A DNA stretch of 64,000 nucleotides, taken from the NCBI RefSeq assembly GCF_002443255.2, contig NW_019211459.1:20319540-20383539 (forward strand), given 5' to 3'. Every line of letters begins with the position of its first letter. Position 1 is the first letter of the stretch. Below are positions 61,400-64,000 of the stretch, in pieces. Under the pieces are notes generated by a model. It was not told the origin of the DNA, did no database searches, and was given only the letters and a program-made list of their open reading frames with translations. A program made the position numbers and the translations under genes. Origin of the DNA: Varroa destructor (taxonomy: Eukaryota; Arthropoda; Arachnida; Mesostigmata; Varroidae).

Positions 61400-64000
61400 C
61401 GAGTGCAGAAGCTCAAAAACAGCGGGCCCCCACTTCTGCGCTCCACCATGCAATAAGTAAAATAACAAATTAACCGCTTTATTCAATTTAAACATTGGCC
61501 AACATTTAATTACGGTTTTCCGTATTTTTTCATTTTATCGTATGATGCGTAGGTCACCACAAATGAGATGCAACACCGATTTCATCGAATTGGGAAAGTT
61601 AATGGTTGTGTGGCACTTAGTCTGCCCGCGACCATTTTGCCAAGCGGCCCTCATGGTAAATTCGAATGCATAGGTGCACCTTCTATGCAAAAACAGAGGC
61701 TGATTTCGTTGCACGAATTTTGTAGGCAGAGAAAAGCTAATCCTGAAAAAGTGTAAACAAATTGTTTTCAAGTTATAAACACCTGAATGGACCAATGAAT
61801 GGGGACAAAACTTGGGGAGCAACTGACGCCAAGATAATGGATTTTTAGTCAATCGAATAAGTGGTGCACTCGAAAGGCATTTTCCAGAAAAACACACTGT
61901 TTAGTTTACCTGTTTTTACGAATGCACAATAAGGCCCGCATAAAGAACAATAGCCATTTGGGCAATACGGACTATCTGCTCTTGGTTATTATTACGTACA
62001 TTGAATGATTATAATTTTAACCTAGTTGTTGCTTATTATATATTTACTGTACAAGCAATTAAGACTTTCTTTTGACTAAATATAGTCCCTATATCTCTGA
62101 CATCTTTTTGTTCACATTTATTTATACAGAATTCTGGCCTTATCAGGATAGATCCATAGATAATGTGTTACAAAGTATCACAATATACCTGAAGTATTTC
62201 CAGGTCTCTATTAAATACCCAAACATAATAAGCTCTCGATTAACAGAGGCTGGCACATTTCGTATGGGTACACTAGTTTGAAGTTACGGAGCCAGAATTA
62301 TACAAGGGCAAACAAAAGAAAATAGGTGATTTATTAATTTCGATGAATAGTAATCATGTTTGTAGTTTAATATATTTTAGCTAGCTAATAATTTAGAAGA
62401 ACGTCCATTTTAGACTTTACGGCCAGCATATAGTTTGAATAAAACTTACAGAGGAAAACCCAGTTGCATCAAAGGGTTGCATACCTATTCATCTTGTATA
62501 GCTTCTCTGTTTCATTCAGTGTGAATTGGGTGCCTGAACTAATGTCCTAACAACACGACCTAACTGTGCGGAGGGCAAAGGTGAGCCACACATTAAAGCA
62601 GTAGCATTACGGCACTGATATGCTGATGTTTTTTATTCATACGGCCAGTATTGTCGGAAGTTTATTTTTCTCTGCTAAAGATTTTATGCTAGTATGTAAA
62701 CGATGACGCTATATCTAAGAATGCGCGTATTTATTAGATGTGTAAAAACGAAATACGCGATGAACGTAGTGATCGCATCTTTTTTATCTATTTATTTATA
62801 TTATTTATCTAGTTAATGCACCTACTCATACGCCCATCTCACTCACGGATGGGTGTTATGTTTTTGTTCGGCTACGTTGCGTCTATTGTGTATCGTCTTG
62901 ATGATACGCATTGAGGCGTTGGACGTCGATTGAGTAGGTTTGCGCCTACCCAATCTATATGAATACATTAGAAAAATTAGACTTTTTTAGAAAAATGTCA
63001 CCTTTTATTGCACTTTATAATTTCTTTAATACAAATAAACGTGTACTTTGATTTAAAAAGCAACTAAATCATTTTTAAAAAAAAGTGTTCAACTTTAACT
63101 AAAAGTATGTTGCTCAGCAAGGCCTCTTCTAGTTTTCAACCAATATTTGATGATAGATTTAAACTCTAGGAAATATATATACATTCTTGTTTCAGTTTTT
63201 GCGAGGCAGTAATAATGTTAAGCAAGAATATTATAATATTATGTACAAAAATATTCTTGTCATATATACCCTCGAAGACGCTAGTTTAAATTTAAACTTT
63301 TGTTTAGTCTCTGAGGACACTGCGTCACGTTTTAGATAATCTGTATAGTCGTCATTCTGCATGATGACTTTCCTTTTTTCCTAAATACTTCTAGTTTACA
63401 TTGGTTGTATGCGCATATGAGAAACTGGCGTGAAAACCGACAAACGAGACCTGCCGGCCGCTTCCATTGCCTACCTAATTTTTTCGATCGAATCCCACCG
63501 AGTTCGCCTTCTGTGTCCTCTTCAGCAAACACAGTAGCGCTCTATACCCTCCTACTTCGAGGACGCTGCTGACGATGCCGCTAGCCTCCTCATCTGCTCA
63601 GGACACTTTCCGCTCCCCATCTATTGAATCTGCCGTGTGAGGCGCTCCTCTCTCAACATCCAATGCTCTGACACCTCCCAGATAAGCGTCCTTTCCCCCT
63701 AATCGCGCACGGCGCCTTCTTTAGGCGACTCCTCAAACCATAACACTCGCCCAGCCAGCTAGACATCCTTTCATTCGCTGCTACCGTGTCGGCCGTCAAT
63801 ATCCTGACGCCCTTCTCGGGATATCTACAAGTTATTCTTACAGCTGACCCTGTATAGACTCAGCTGACCCGGCCTTTGTCTCATGCCGGATTGTTGTTGA
63901 CGTTAAAAGGGAAAGTTCGTGCTGTTCGTCATTTTTTGTCTTTTTCTACCGCTACTCGGTATTTAACATGTGCGATAAAGAAATGGGGCTTGTTCAACCG

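Larger units (their letters stand above)
59235..64000. other. Upstream flank of glycogen phosphorylase, no gene called
   Basis: No exon or RNA gene can be supported here. The 59.6-60.7 kb part is richer in G+C and could hold untranslated exons or the promoter of glycogen phosphorylase. The rest is A/T-rich with the long TA repeat. An inverted repeat CAAGAATATT / AATATTCTTG is at 63223-63232 and 63250-63259. Confidence 0.5.

Overview
The window is eukaryotic nuclear DNA. Every gene is split by GT-AG introns, coding density is low, AATAAA-type signals follow the genes, and TA microsatellites are common. The glycogen phosphorylase and ABCA sequences plus a mariner relic point to an animal, most likely an arthropod; a mite or tick is a guess that the sequence alone does not settle. 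There are no operons, ribosome binding sites, CRISPR arrays, rRNA genes or convincing tRNA genes. Three protein genes were assembled exon by exon by matching acceptors, donors and codon phase. In each, the exon lengths sum to a whole number of codons.

Left third (1 to about 21.5 kb, plus strand): the 3' half of an ABCA-family full-length ABC transporter, entering from the left edge. About 19 exons encode the second membrane domain, the second nucleotide-binding domain and an unusually long polar, serine-rich tail of about 240 residues. It ends at a stop codon at 21417-21419 with AATAAA about 90 bp later. A decayed mariner transposase lies on the opposite strand in its last intron. A gene-poor stretch of about 4 kb follows.

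Middle (about 25.8 to 41.3 kb, minus strand): a complete gene of 22 exons for a predicted protein of about 1575 residues. It has an N-terminal AT-hook, then a CXXC-type zinc finger with all eight cysteines, a polar middle, about 17 C2H2 zinc fingers, and an acidic C-terminal part. The CXXC motif only appears once the first three exons are spliced. This combination is the most interesting object in the window. I do not recognise a named orthologue.

Right third (about 50.1 to 59.3 kb, minus strand): a complete glycogen phosphorylase gene. Its 8 coding exons give 847 residues, the normal family length, with the Ser14 phosphorylation site, AMP-site residues and the pyridoxal-phosphate lysine at the expected positions. 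The intervals 41.3-50.1 kb and 59.3-64 kb hold no gene I can support, only simple repeats, inverted repeats and a possible TATA element. The three genes have no obvious functional link: a membrane transporter, a probable chromatin or DNA-binding regulator, and a glycogen enzyme.
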